Both the position numbers and the translations under genes were made by a program. Shown here in pieces: positions 1 to 7,730 of a stretch of DNA of 64,000 nt. The stretch is from Marivita sp965656765 (GTDB taxonomy: Bacteria > Pseudomonadota > Alphaproteobacteria > Rhodobacterales > Rhodobacteraceae), in NCBI RefSeq assembly GCF_965656765.1, contig NZ_CBFHLV010000010.1:5014-69013 (forward strand), given 5' to 3'. The notes beneath the pieces are model-generated. The model ran no database searches. It was not told the origin of the DNA and was given only the letters and a program-made list of their open reading frames with translations. The first letter of the stretch is position 1, and every line of letters begins with the position of its first letter.

Positions 1-354
1 CAGCAGCGGCAGCGACATCGAGAAATCCTGCGCCATCCGGACAAGCGCGTCATAGATCGCGCTATCGCCGTGCGGGTGGTATTTCCCCATAACATCGCCC
101 ACGGGACGCGCCGATTTGCGGTACGGCTTGTCGTGGCCATTGTTGCTTTCGTGCATCGCATACAGGATGCGACGGTGCACAGGTTTCAGACCATCACGCA
201 GATCCGGGATCGCACGGCTTACAATCACGCTCATCGCGTAATCGAGGTACGACGTCTTCATCTCATCAGTGATTGACACCTGTGGCCCGTCATATTTGGG
301 GCGCTCGGGCGGCATATCTTCTGCGTTTTCAGGAGTTTCTGGCGTGTCGCTCAC
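1..354 (-). CDS. gyrA: DNA gyrase subunit A, N-terminal part (cut by window edge)
   Basis: First 118 codons of GyrA, the breakage-reunion subunit of DNA gyrase, which with GyrB introduces negative supercoils. The start is a GTG at 354 (MSDTPETPEN); no in-frame ATG lies nearby upstream. After a short acidic leader comes the conserved entry SYLDYAMSVIVSRAIPDLRD, then HRRILYAM and the quinolone-resistance region HPHGDSAIYDALVRMAQ. The Ser and Asp corresponding to E. coli Ser83 and Asp87 are both present, so this part looks quinolone-sensitive by sequence. The catalytic tyrosine lies just beyond the window edge. It is divergent from usg across about 200 bp. Identity is certain; only the start codon is inferred. 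Confidence 0.95.
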   Translation of the reverse strand, partial: MSDTPETPENAEDMPPERPKYDGPQVSITDEMKTSYLDYAMSVIVSRAIPDLRDGLKPVHRRILYAMHESNNGHDKPYRKSARPVGDVMGKYHPHGDSAIYDALVRMAQDFSMSLPLL

Positions 355-558
355 GTGGATAGCCTGCTGTCTGTATTTCTATATTTTGTTAAGGGTCTGT
401 ATATCAGAGACAGGATGTAGCGTGCAATCCACTTGACCAATTTAGTAGCAGGGTCGCTTTGGCACTCAGCGCCGAATGTGGCTAACACACTGTTTTTGTT
501 GCAAGTAAACGAATCCATGGCAAACTTGCGCGTACAATAAAAAACGAATGAGGTTTGC

Positions 559-831
559 ATGTCCCAGATGAGTGAAACCGAGTTGATGTTGCGCGGCTAT
601 GGCTTGACCACGGCACAGCTCTATTACCGCATGCCGGATTACCAGAATGTGCTGAACACCTTTGTCTGGCAAGAATACGATCTTGCGCCGGATCACCCCA
701 AGCTGTTCGAGTTCATCGAGTTTTGGCAGGACAGCATCGAAGGCCCGCTGCATTCTGTGCAATACACACACCGCAAATTGCTGTCGTCTGGCGAATGGCA
801 GCAGCTCGTTGGGGAATTCACGGTCCACTAG
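559..831 (+). CDS. usg: Usg family protein
   Basis: A 90-residue protein matching the small alphaproteobacterial Usg family, named for its position upstream of a trp gene in Caulobacter; its biochemical role is not established. The family core is visible: LRGYGLTTAQLYYRMPD, then WQEYDLAPDHP and a GPLHSVQYTHRKL stretch near the C-terminus. It is cytosolic by composition, with no signal peptide or membrane segment. It starts with ATG about 200 bp from the divergent gyrA and is followed by a small GC-rich hairpin and the convergent M32 peptidase gene. The length is normal for the family. Confidence 0.85.
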   Translation: MSQMSETELMLRGYGLTTAQLYYRMPDYQNVLNTFVWQEYDLAPDHPKLFEFIEFWQDSIEGPLHSVQYTHRKLLSSGEWQQLVGEFTVH

Positions 832-840
832 AAAACGTCC

Positions 841-861
841 TCCTCGGGCTTTATCCGAGGA
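841..861. terminator. Hairpin between convergent usg and M32 peptidase genes
   Basis: TCCTCGG / CCGAGGA form a perfect 7-bp stem with a 7-nt loop, placed 10 nt after the usg stop and 56 nt after the convergent peptidase stop. The following T-rich stretch is weak (ACTTCTTG), so it is a modest terminator candidate for usg. Confidence 0.4.
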
Positions 862-916
862 CTTCTTGACGCAACTCTCTTTGGGTCGGGCCCGAAGATG
901 ACGCTGGCTGGCTGCG

Positions 917-2389
917 TTAAACCCCGTAAATCTCTCCAAACTTGGCCTCGAGATAGGCCAGAAGCGGCCCTTCGTTTGGCGCAAAGCCGCAGGCCCGCTC
1001 AATGACCTCGCGCGGCTCATAAAGCCCGCCATGACGTTGCAGATTGTCCCGCAACCATCCAGTTGCCGCAGACGTATCTCCCGCCGCCAATTGCGCATCC
1101 AGATCCGGCACCGCCGCGCGCAATGCCTCGTGCAAACAGCCCGCATAGACATTGCCCAGCGAATAGGTGGCAAAATAGCCAAACAATCCGACCGACCAGT
1201 GCACATCTTGCAAGACGCCGTTCGACGCTTTGTCGACCGCATACCCAAAATCAGCTTCGAACCGGGTGTTCCACGCCTCTTCCAGATCCGCCACGTCCAG
1301 CGTCCCGGCGATCAATTGCCGCTCCAGATCAAAGCGCAACAGAACATGCAGATTGTACTGCACCTCATCGGACTCAGTACGAATGTAGCCGCGATTAACC
1401 CGGTTCACTGTGCCATAAAACGCGTCCGGATCGTCAATGCCGAACGCCCCAAATGCATCGACCATCTGCCCATGCAGCCAGCCGGTAAAGGCACGCGACC
1501 GGCCCAGTTGGTTCTCGTAAATCCGGCTTTGGCTTTCATGCACACTCATCGATACGCCACGCCCCAGCGGCGTCAGCAGATAGGCCTGATCAATATTCTG
1601 CTCATATGCAGCATGACCAACCTCGTGGATGGTCGAATAGATGCAATTGAATGGATCAGCCGGATTGGTCCGCGTGGTGATCCGCACGTCATTGCCTGAC
1701 CCAGAGCTGAACGGATGCACCGCTTTATCCACACGGCCACGGCTCATGTCATAACCAAAGATCTTGGCGATTTGGCGTGACAGCTTCATCTGTGCGGATT
1801 CGTCGAACGTGCCCGTCAATTCAGCCGGGGCAGACGCGCCCAAAACCTTATCACGCAGGTCGACCAACCTTGGCCGCAGTGCCCCAAACATCGCATCCAG
1901 ATCCGCCGCGGTGGCTCCGGGTTCGTAATCCTGCAACAGCGCATCATATGGATCACCGCCATCGGCTAAAGCAGCACCTTCCTGACGACGCAGGTCCAAC
2001 ACACGCCCCAAGGTCGGGGCAAAGGCCGCAAAATCGTCATTTGCGCGCGCTTCGGCCCAGACGCCTTGGGCCACAGATGTAGTGCGCGCCAGTTCTGCCG
2101 CCAGATCGCCAGGCACTTTCGACGCCCGTTCAAAGCTGCGGCGGATGTGGCGCAGATGCGCCTTGGCTTCGGTGTCCTTGGCCTCTGCTGCCTCAAGCCA
2201 CTCACCCACACGCGGGTCCATGCGACGGGCGTGCAAGACACCCTCCATCGCACCCATTTCCTCGCCGCGCTGTGCCGCCGCGCCGCGCGGCATGGTGGTT
2301 TCCTGGTCCCAGCCCAATCGCCCGGCAATCTGTCCCAGCGCTTCGGTTTCGCGCGTAAACGCCATCAGGTCGTCATATGCCGTGCTCAT
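917..2389 (-). CDS. M32 family metallocarboxypeptidase (Taq type)
   Basis: A 490-residue thermostable-carboxypeptidase-1 family protein that removes C-terminal residues from peptides using a divalent metal. The zinc motif HEVGH is followed by AAYEQN, and the family signature HESQSRIYENQLGRS with its downstream Glu ligand is present. Length is normal for M32 (about 490-500). The ATG at 2389 overlaps the ctaA stop in an ATGA arrangement, indicating translational coupling; an in-frame extension further upstream would lie inside ctaA and is rejected. It is presumably cytosolic because no signal peptide is seen. The pairing with haem A synthase has no obvious metabolic logic. Confidence 0.93.
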   Translation of the reverse strand: MSTAYDDLMAFTRETEALGQIAGRLGWDQETTMPRGAAAQRGEEMGAMEGVLHARRMDPRVGEWLEAAEAKDTEAKAHLRHIRRSFERASKVPGDLAAELARTTSVAQGVWAEARANDDFAAFAPTLGRVLDLRRQEGAALADGGDPYDALLQDYEPGATAADLDAMFGALRPRLVDLRDKVLGASAPAELTGTFDESAQMKLSRQIAKIFGYDMSRGRVDKAVHPFSSGSGNDVRITTRTNPADPFNCIYSTIHEVGHAAYEQNIDQAYLLTPLGRGVSMSVHESQSRIYENQLGRSRAFTGWLHGQMVDAFGAFGIDDPDAFYGTVNRVNRGYIRTESDEVQYNLHVLLRFDLERQLIAGTLDVADLEEAWNTRFEADFGYAVDKASNGVLQDVHWSVGLFGYFATYSLGNVYAGCLHEALRAAVPDLDAQLAAGDTSAATGWLRDNLQRHGGLYEPREVIERACGFAPNEGPLLAYLEAKFGEIYGV

Positions 2390-3534
2390 GTGGTCGCTCC
2401 TCGGATGGATTGTTGGGCCGGATACTGGGCTCCGAACCTTGCCCGCAGGATCAGCACCCACAGGAGGACGGCACCAATCTGGTGCGTGATCGCGATCTGC
2501 CATGGCGCCATATAAAGCACGGTCACAATGCCAAGCGCCATCTGAACCCACAACATGGCGAACACTGCGTTGAACCGGAATCGCGTGTCCGTGTTGGGCG
2601 ACTTGCGCGCCCGCAGCCAAACGACGATGCCGAACGCCAGCAGCAGATAGCCCGCAATCCGGTGCATGAACTGCACAAGGCCGGCGTTTTCAAAGAAATT
2701 ACGCCACACCGGGTCAAGCTCGAACGGGAAGGGCGGCAGGAACGCGCCCGCCATCAAGGGCCAATCGTTGTAGGTCCGGCCCGCATCAATCCCGGCCACC
2801 AGCGCACCCAGCAGGATTTGCAAAAACGTGAAATGCAAAAGCCCGGTACTCAGGCCGTATAGCTTGCCCTCTCGGGACCGGCGCGCCTGCATCAAATCCC
2901 GCTCTTCGCGGCCCAGCTCGAACGTGTACCAAGCGATAAAGCCCAGGATCACAAAGGCCAGACCCAGATGTGTTGCAAGACGATATGACGCCACATCCAA
3001 CATCGTTCCGGTAAGGCCAGACGCCACCATCCACCAGCCAATGGCACCCTGAATGCCACCAAGCACGCCGATGAAGAACAACCGACCCGTCCAGCCAGTC
3101 GGGATCTTGCGCGTCAGCAGAAAGCCGAAAAAGCCCAGCGCCCAGACAAGTCCAATAACCCGGCCCAATTGCCTATGGCCCCATTCCCACCAGTAGATAA
3201 ACTGGAACTCGGACATGCTCATGCCTTTGTTCTGCAACTGGTATTCCGGGATTGCGCGATAAAGATCGAACTCTCGCTGCCAATCTTCGGCGTTCATCGG
3301 AGGCAAAGCTCCGGTCAAAGGACGCCATTCGGTGATCGACAATCCGCTATCGGTCAACCGGGTCAAGCCGCCGACGGCTATCATCACCATGACCAGCGCA
3401 AACAATACCATGAGCCAGATACGGATCGCACCCCGCGCCCCGCGTTTTCCAGCGTCAATCATCCCGCCCTTTGGAGCCTCGGTCCGCGGTGTCTCTGCAC
3501 CGACCTCTTCAAAGATGCTGCGTTTACTGCTCAT
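2386..3534 (-). CDS. ctaA: Haem A synthase (COX15/CtaA)
   Basis: A 382-residue integral membrane protein that oxidises the C8 methyl of haem O to a formyl group, giving haem A for aa3-type cytochrome oxidase. It has about eight hydrophobic helices. The first helix is followed by GGLTRLTDSGLSITEW, the family signature; EWGHRQLGRVIGL carries a haem-ligand His, as does the later FMHRIAGYLL segment, and a THLGLA-type segment lies in the middle. The N-terminus is a short hydrophilic cytoplasmic extension typical of alphaproteobacterial type-2 enzymes. Its stop overlaps the start of the M32 peptidase gene. Identity is secure. Confidence 0.95.
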   Translation of the reverse strand: MSSKRSIFEEVGAETPRTEAPKGGMIDAGKRGARGAIRIWLMVLFALVMVMIAVGGLTRLTDSGLSITEWRPLTGALPPMNAEDWQREFDLYRAIPEYQLQNKGMSMSEFQFIYWWEWGHRQLGRVIGLVWALGFFGFLLTRKIPTGWTGRLFFIGVLGGIQGAIGWWMVASGLTGTMLDVASYRLATHLGLAFVILGFIAWYTFELGREERDLMQARRSREGKLYGLSTGLLHFTFLQILLGALVAGIDAGRTYNDWPLMAGAFLPPFPFELDPVWRNFFENAGLVQFMHRIAGYLLLAFGIVVWLRARKSPNTDTRFRFNAVFAMLWVQMALGIVTVLYMAPWQIAITHQIGAVLLWVLILRARFGAQYPAQQSIRGATT

Positions 3535-3597
3535 TCACGGGGTCTCCTTCTTGGCCGAAAGACTAGGCTTGGGGCAGGGTCGCTTCAAGGCGTGGGT

Positions 3598-4341
3598 CTA
3601 CTGCTTGTCCTTCCAGCGCACCATTTGCCGCAGCACGCCATGGAACATCTGCACATCCGCACGCGTGAGCGGCATGCGAGACCACATGTTCCGAAGGTTC
3701 AGCTTCATACTGTCGGCCTTGGTCTGCGGGAAAAAGAACCCGGCCTGATCCAGCGTGTTTTCATAGTGTTCAGCCAGCTTGTTCATCTCAATCGCATTGG
3801 CCCAATCGGTGCCCGCCATCTCGGTGGTTTCTGGCGTGACCTTGACCGATTGCCGCCGCCATTCATATCCGGTGAGCAATACACATTGCGCAAGGTTCAA
3901 CGATGGAAACTCTGGGTTCACCGGAACCGAGATAATGGCATTGGCCAAGGCGATATCGTCATTTTCAAGCCCGGCACGTTCAGGCCCGAAAAGCACTGCA
4001 ACCTTTTGCCCGCCCGCGATCTTCTCGCGTGCGATCTCCATCGCACGTTCTGGCGTCACCACAGGTTTGGTCATATCACGCTGTCGCGCTGTGGTCGCAA
4101 ACACATAAGAACAATCCGCAACCGCATCGACTGTGCGTTCGACCAGGATCGCATCGTCCAGCAATCGCCCAGCGCCAGATGCCATCGCAACGGCCTTCTG
4201 GTTGGGCCAGCCATCACGCGGGGCAACCAACCGCATCCGCTCAAGCCCGAAATTCAACATCGCGCGCGCAGCCGCACCGATATTCTCGCCCATTTGCGGG
4301 CGGACCAGAACAAAACTGGGGTGCGGAGTGTCGCTTGGCAT
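3598..4341 (-). CDS. trmJ: TrmJ/SpoU-type RNA 2'-O-methyltransferase
   Basis: A 247-residue SPOUT-class methyltransferase that transfers methyl from SAM to a ribose 2'-OH, most likely at tRNA position 32 as in TrmJ. The N-terminal motif 1 is FVLVRPQMGENIGAAARAM, with the catalytic Arg in GAAARAM. Motif 2 is VLFGPERAGLEN and motif 3 is SLNLAQCVLLTGYE, which together form the trefoil-knot SAM pocket. The C-terminal helical part matches TrmJ length. It lies about 60 bp downstream of ctaA on the same strand and is divergent from the ThiE-like gene. The family is secure; the exact tRNA target is inferred. Confidence 0.88.
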   Translation of the reverse strand: MPSDTPHPSFVLVRPQMGENIGAAARAMLNFGLERMRLVAPRDGWPNQKAVAMASGAGRLLDDAILVERTVDAVADCSYVFATTARQRDMTKPVVTPERAMEIAREKIAGGQKVAVLFGPERAGLENDDIALANAIISVPVNPEFPSLNLAQCVLLTGYEWRRQSVKVTPETTEMAGTDWANAIEMNKLAEHYENTLDQAGFFFPQTKADSMKLNLRNMWSRMPLTRADVQMFHGVLRQMVRWKDKQ

Positions 4342-4474
4342 GGCAGGAACCTCATTGATCCACGGGGTCGCGCCTGACTATTGCGGGTCCGACCAAAGGG
4401 CAAGCGGCGCAAGCTCTTGGCGTGGTGCATGAAATCACGATATAGGAAGGCGACCACTAAGGAAGGGGCCGAAG

Positions 4475-5098
4475 ATGTCCGATGCCGAGCAGCCACAGAT
4501 CTACCTGATCACACCTCCCGAGATCGAACTCAGCCATTTCCCCACCGATCTGGCCCGCGTTCTGGAGGCAACCGAAATCGCCTGCATCCGGCTGTCGCTG
4601 GCCACCCGCGACGAAGACCTGATCCTGCGCGCCGCCGATACCGTTCGCGAGGTGGCGCACCGCTTTGATGTCGCGCTGGTGATCGACACCCATGTTGTCC
4701 TCGCCCAGCGCCTGGGGCTGGACGGCGTGCACCTGACCGATGGTGCGCGCTCTGTGCGCATGGCGCGCAAGGAATTGGGGCCAGACGCGATTGTCGGCGC
4801 ATTTTGCGACCAATCGCGCCATGACGGCATGAATGCAGGCGAAGCAGGCGCGGACTACGTCAGCTTCGGCCCGGTCGGTGAAACCACGTTGGGGGATGGC
4901 TCACGCGCCGAGGCGGAATTGTTCCAATGGTGGTCAGAAATGATCGAAATCCCCGTGGTTGCCGAAGGCGGTCTGAACCCTGACATCATCCGTGGATTGA
5001 CGCCACTGACCGATTTCTTCGGCATCGGTGAAGAAATCTGGCGCAGTGATGATCCTGTGGCGGCGCTTAAGAGTCTGACGTCAGCGATGGTAGGCTGA
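4475..5098 (+). CDS. Thiamine-phosphate synthase-like protein (ThiE family)
   Basis: A 207-residue TIM-barrel protein of the ThiE/TenI superfamily; true ThiE joins HMP-pyrophosphate and thiazole phosphate to make thiamine phosphate. Family features include a YLITPP start, DGVHLTDGARSVR, GADYVSFGPV and VVAEGGLNPD near the end. The usual ThiE 'QLREK' segment is replaced by CIRLSLATRDED, so the Arg/Lys pair that contacts pyrophosphate is altered. No other thi gene is near and no TPP riboswitch is recognisable upstream. It may therefore be a divergent ThiE or a ThiE-like protein of other function. The start has a good GGAAGGGG ribosome site. Confidence 0.65.
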   Translation: MSDAEQPQIYLITPPEIELSHFPTDLARVLEATEIACIRLSLATRDEDLILRAADTVREVAHRFDVALVIDTHVVLAQRLGLDGVHLTDGARSVRMARKELGPDAIVGAFCDQSRHDGMNAGEAGADYVSFGPVGETTLGDGSRAEAELFQWWSEMIEIPVVAEGGLNPDIIRGLTPLTDFFGIGEEIWRSDDPVAALKSLTSAMVG

Positions 5099-5106
5099 AC
5101 AGACAA

Positions 5107-5175
5107 GGGGGCTGTCTGCCCCCTCGGCGCGTACCGCGCCTCACCCCCGAAGGTATTTTCGCCCCAGAGAAGCAA
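5107..5175 (+). repeat. Hairpin-plus-tail intergenic repeat, copy A
   Basis: Two adjacent GC hairpins (GGGGGC/GCCCCC with loop TGTCT at 5107-5123, and GGCGCG/CGCGCC at 5126-5140) are followed by a tail CCCCCGAAGGTATTTTCG and CCAGAGAAGC. It directly follows the ThiE-like gene. The same layout recurs inverted at 5287-5339 and in variant form at 47060-47110. Confidence 0.7.
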
Positions 5176-5286
5176 GGGTTTGTTAACCTTACCGGCGTAC
5201 TACAGTCGGTGCGGTACAGGCGGAGGCGCCGATGACCGTAACCGGAGAAGCCCCCTGTCACATGTGCAGAGGGTGGACCGGAGGTC

Positions 5287-5339
5287 TCATCTTCTCTGGT
5301 TTACAAATACTCTCGGGGGTTTGGGGGCAGCGCCCCCAA
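5287..5339 (-). repeat. Hairpin-plus-tail intergenic repeat, copy B (inverted)
   Basis: Read on the minus strand this has hairpin GGGGGC/GCCCCC (5323-5337), then AACCCCCGAGAGTATTTG and CCAGAGAAGATGAG, closely matching copy A. The two copies face each other across about 110 bp. The 290-bp gap between the ThiE-like and SYLF genes therefore holds mainly this inverted pair and no credible gene. Confidence 0.7.
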
Positions 5340-5388
5340 CGGTTCCAAATATCGGAAACGATCGTTGCTTCCTGGACTCGTTCCTGAG

Positions 5389-5946
5389 TTATGGAATGAT
5401 CCGTGTGTATTTCACGCCTTCCAGCGTTGCCCCGATGCGCAGACCCGCCTGACCAAAGATCACCGCGATGACCGGAGCCAGCGACGTTGTAGTCTCGGCG
5501 GCAATGGTCTCGCCGCCCTCGGGGATCGCGTATTCCACATTGGCACCGGCGGCCCAACCGGGCGAGCGGCGGAAATTCATCAGCGCATCTTCGGTCATGA
5601 AAAACAGCACATGGGCATATTGCTGTGCGCCGATTTGAAGACCTGCGCTGGCTTTGGTGGTCGAGTAGTAATCCACTGTGATCCCGCCAACGCGCAGTGC
5701 ACCACGTCCGAAAGCGCCCCCGATACCAAGACCCGCCTCTGTGACCAGCGGCATCACCAGCAAGCCATTGGCATTCGCCGCCAAATTCTGAGTTCCCGGG
5801 AACCGGCGGTACATTTCGGCAAGTGTCGCGTCTACCCGCGCGTCGATCCGTGCGGCACCGTTGCCGCCTACGCCATTGGCGCAGCCCGCCAAAAGGAATG
5901 TGCCGCCAAGGCCCAAGGCCAACTCGCGTCGTGTCAGGGATGTCAT
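5389..5946 (-). CDS. SYLF/YSC84-domain lipoprotein
   Basis: A 185-residue protein with a SYLF (Ysc84) domain, a lipid-binding fold found in eukaryotic SH3YL1/Ysc84 and in many bacterial envelope proteins; the bacterial role is not well defined. The N-terminus has a twin-arginine-like TRRELALG followed by a hydrophobic stretch and the lipobox LLAGC with Cys22, so it is predicted to be lipidated and perhaps Tat-exported. Domain features include GLLVMPLVTEAGLGIGG, GALRVGG, YYSTTKASAGLQIGAQ and the GWAAGANVEYAIPEGG segment. It is monocistronic and upstream of hemB on the same strand, 119 bp away. Confidence 0.82.
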   Translation of the reverse strand: MTSLTRRELALGLGGTFLLAGCANGVGGNGAARIDARVDATLAEMYRRFPGTQNLAANANGLLVMPLVTEAGLGIGGAFGRGALRVGGITVDYYSTTKASAGLQIGAQQYAHVLFFMTEDALMNFRRSPGWAAGANVEYAIPEGGETIAAETTTSLAPVIAVIFGQAGLRIGATLEGVKYTRIIP

Positions 5947-6065
5947 TGTCTCTGCTCTTTCATTGCCGATGCCTCTGAAATCCGGCTGTTCCGCCGGTTG
6001 GCTGCAACTATAGCCGTACAGACGCGCGCTGTCACTAAGGATAGATCACGATAAGCGGCGCACCG

Positions 6066-7067
6066 CTATCCGTTGAGCAACCGTGCAGCGGCAGGCGCGA
6101 AGTAGGTCAGCACCCCATCACAGCCCGCGCGTTTGAATGCCATCAGGCTCTCCAGCATCACACGGTCGTGGTCCAGCCATCCGCGTTCAGCCGCACCTGC
6201 CAGCATCGCGTATTCGCCAGACACCTGATAGGCGAAGGTCGGCACACCGAACATGTCTTTCGTGCGACGGCATATGTCGAGATACGGCATGCCGGGCTTG
6301 ATCATCACCATATCAGCCCCTTCGGACAGATCGCGCGCCACCAGACGCATCGCCTCATCCGTGTTGGCCGGGTCCATTTGGTAGCCCTTCTTGTCTCCCT
6401 TAAAGGCCCCCGACGCGCCAACCGCATCACGGAAGGGGCCATAAAACGCGCTGGCGTATTTGGCTGCGTAGCTGAGCAGAGCCACATTGCTGAAGCCTTC
6501 GCCTTCAAGTGCGCCGCGCATCGCAGCAATGCGACTGTCCATCATGTCGGAGGGGCCGATGATGTCCGACCCCGCGCGCGCCTGGGACAAGGTCTGTTTA
6601 ACCAGCGCCTCAACCGTTTCGTCGTTCACGATATAGCCGTCTTCATCCATGTATCCGTCATGGCCGGTGATGTTGTATGGGTCGAGAGCCACGTCCGTCA
6701 TCACGATAATATCCGGCACCGCATCTTTGATCGCCCGGGTTGCGCGGTTGGACAGGTTCTCCGGGTTCCAAGCCTCGGCGCAATCTTCGGTCTTGAGCGC
6801 AGGGTTGGTATAGGGAAAGAGGCAGATTGCAGGGATACCCAGGCCATAGGCCTCTCGCGCAGCTTCAACCACCTTGTCTACTGACCGGCGCACAACACCC
6901 GGCATGGACGCCACGGGTTCCTCGATTCCCTCGCCATCGCGCACAAAGACCGGCCAGATGAAATCATCCGGCGTCAGGGTGTTTTCGCGGACCATGGCGC
7001 GCAACCCTTCGGTGCGGCGCAAACGGCGCAAACGTGTGGCGGGAAAAGCGGGGGTAATCGGTTTCAT
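6066..7067 (-). CDS. hemB: Delta-aminolevulinate dehydratase (porphobilinogen synthase)
   Basis: A 333-residue cytosolic enzyme condensing two 5-aminolevulinate molecules to porphobilinogen in tetrapyrrole synthesis. The two Schiff-base lysines are visible in AKYASAFYGPFRDA and MIKPGMPYLD. The region that binds catalytic zinc in many HemB proteins as a Cys triad instead reads DVALDPYNITGHDGY, with Asp in place of Cys, the form described for Rhodobacter-type enzymes that do not need zinc. The chosen ATG at 7067 follows AAGGACC; a 29-codon in-frame upstream extension lacks family similarity. It is divergent from the following membrane-protein gene. Confidence 0.96.
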   Translation of the reverse strand: MKPITPAFPATRLRRLRRTEGLRAMVRENTLTPDDFIWPVFVRDGEGIEEPVASMPGVVRRSVDKVVEAAREAYGLGIPAICLFPYTNPALKTEDCAEAWNPENLSNRATRAIKDAVPDIIVMTDVALDPYNITGHDGYMDEDGYIVNDETVEALVKQTLSQARAGSDIIGPSDMMDSRIAAMRGALEGEGFSNVALLSYAAKYASAFYGPFRDAVGASGAFKGDKKGYQMDPANTDEAMRLVARDLSEGADMVMIKPGMPYLDICRRTKDMFGVPTFAYQVSGEYAMLAGAAERGWLDHDRVMLESLMAFKRAGCDGVLTYFAPAAARLLNG

Positions 7068-7169
7068 GGCGGCGGTCCTTGTCTTTGCCGTGATTGGGTG
7101 GCATGGAATGACCGCTGGAACAAGGCCTGCCACACGCAACGGCCGCGCGAACAAGGGATTACGGGCGCC

Positions 7170-7697
7170 TTGGATTGGTACTCAACCGTCTTCGAACTGA
7201 TCGACATGCGATCCTTTTCCAATCTTTGGTTCTGGATTGCGCTGGCTGTCGTGTGGTCGTCCGCGAGCCATTGGGTGCTGGGCGTGCCTTATGACATCGT
7301 TGGCCGCGCGCGACGCAAAGGCGGGCAGGCGGCAGAAGACATGACCGATCTCCTGCGCATCAATACCAACCGTTTGCTTTATATCGCGGAAGAGGCGGGA
7401 CTTTGGGTGATCGGGTCAGGTGCGTTTTTTCTTACCGGGTTTGCTGTACTGGGCTGGGTCTATTGGGTCGAGATTGCACAGGCATTGTTCCTGCTGGGTT
7501 TTCCCATGTCGATGGTCAGCCTGCTAAGCGTGCGCACCGCGCGGGCTCTGCACGAAAAGGACCACGATCTTGATGCGGTTTACAAACGGCTGGCGCGGCA
7601 CCGCTTGATCGTTCAAGCGATCGGCATGGTGTCGATCTTTGTTACCGCGATGTGGGGAATGTACATGAACCTCAGTGTTGGTGCGCTTGGCGGTTGA
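7170..7697 (+). CDS. Rhodobacterales membrane protein annotated as 'component of SufBCD complex'
   Basis: A 175-residue membrane protein with about four hydrophobic helices (near residues 15-35, 70-90, 95-118 and 148-168). The family is conserved in Rhodobacterales and usually carries the label 'component of SufBCD complex', a name I cannot support from sequence: no Fe-S assembly motif is seen and no suf gene is nearby. Conserved text includes DWYSTVFELIDMRSF, SHWVLGVPYD and MVSIFVTAMWGMY. I chose a TTG at 7170 because homology appears to begin there; an ATG at 7206 is the alternative. It lies 33 bp before mfd and may be co-transcribed with it. Confidence 0.72.
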   Translation: MDWYSTVFELIDMRSFSNLWFWIALAVVWSSASHWVLGVPYDIVGRARRKGGQAAEDMTDLLRINTNRLLYIAEEAGLWVIGSGAFFLTGFAVLGWVYWVEIAQALFLLGFPMSMVSLLSVRTARALHEKDHDLDAVYKRLARHRLIVQAIGMVSIFVTAMWGMYMNLSVGALGG

Positions 7698-7730
7698 CGC
7701 GACGCCTGTGGCGCGCCACATGAGCGCGCT

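Noticed and set aside
4342..4474. Possible TPP riboswitch before the ThiE-like gene
   Set aside because: The conserved CUGAGA and the later thi-box segments are absent from the 133-bp gap.
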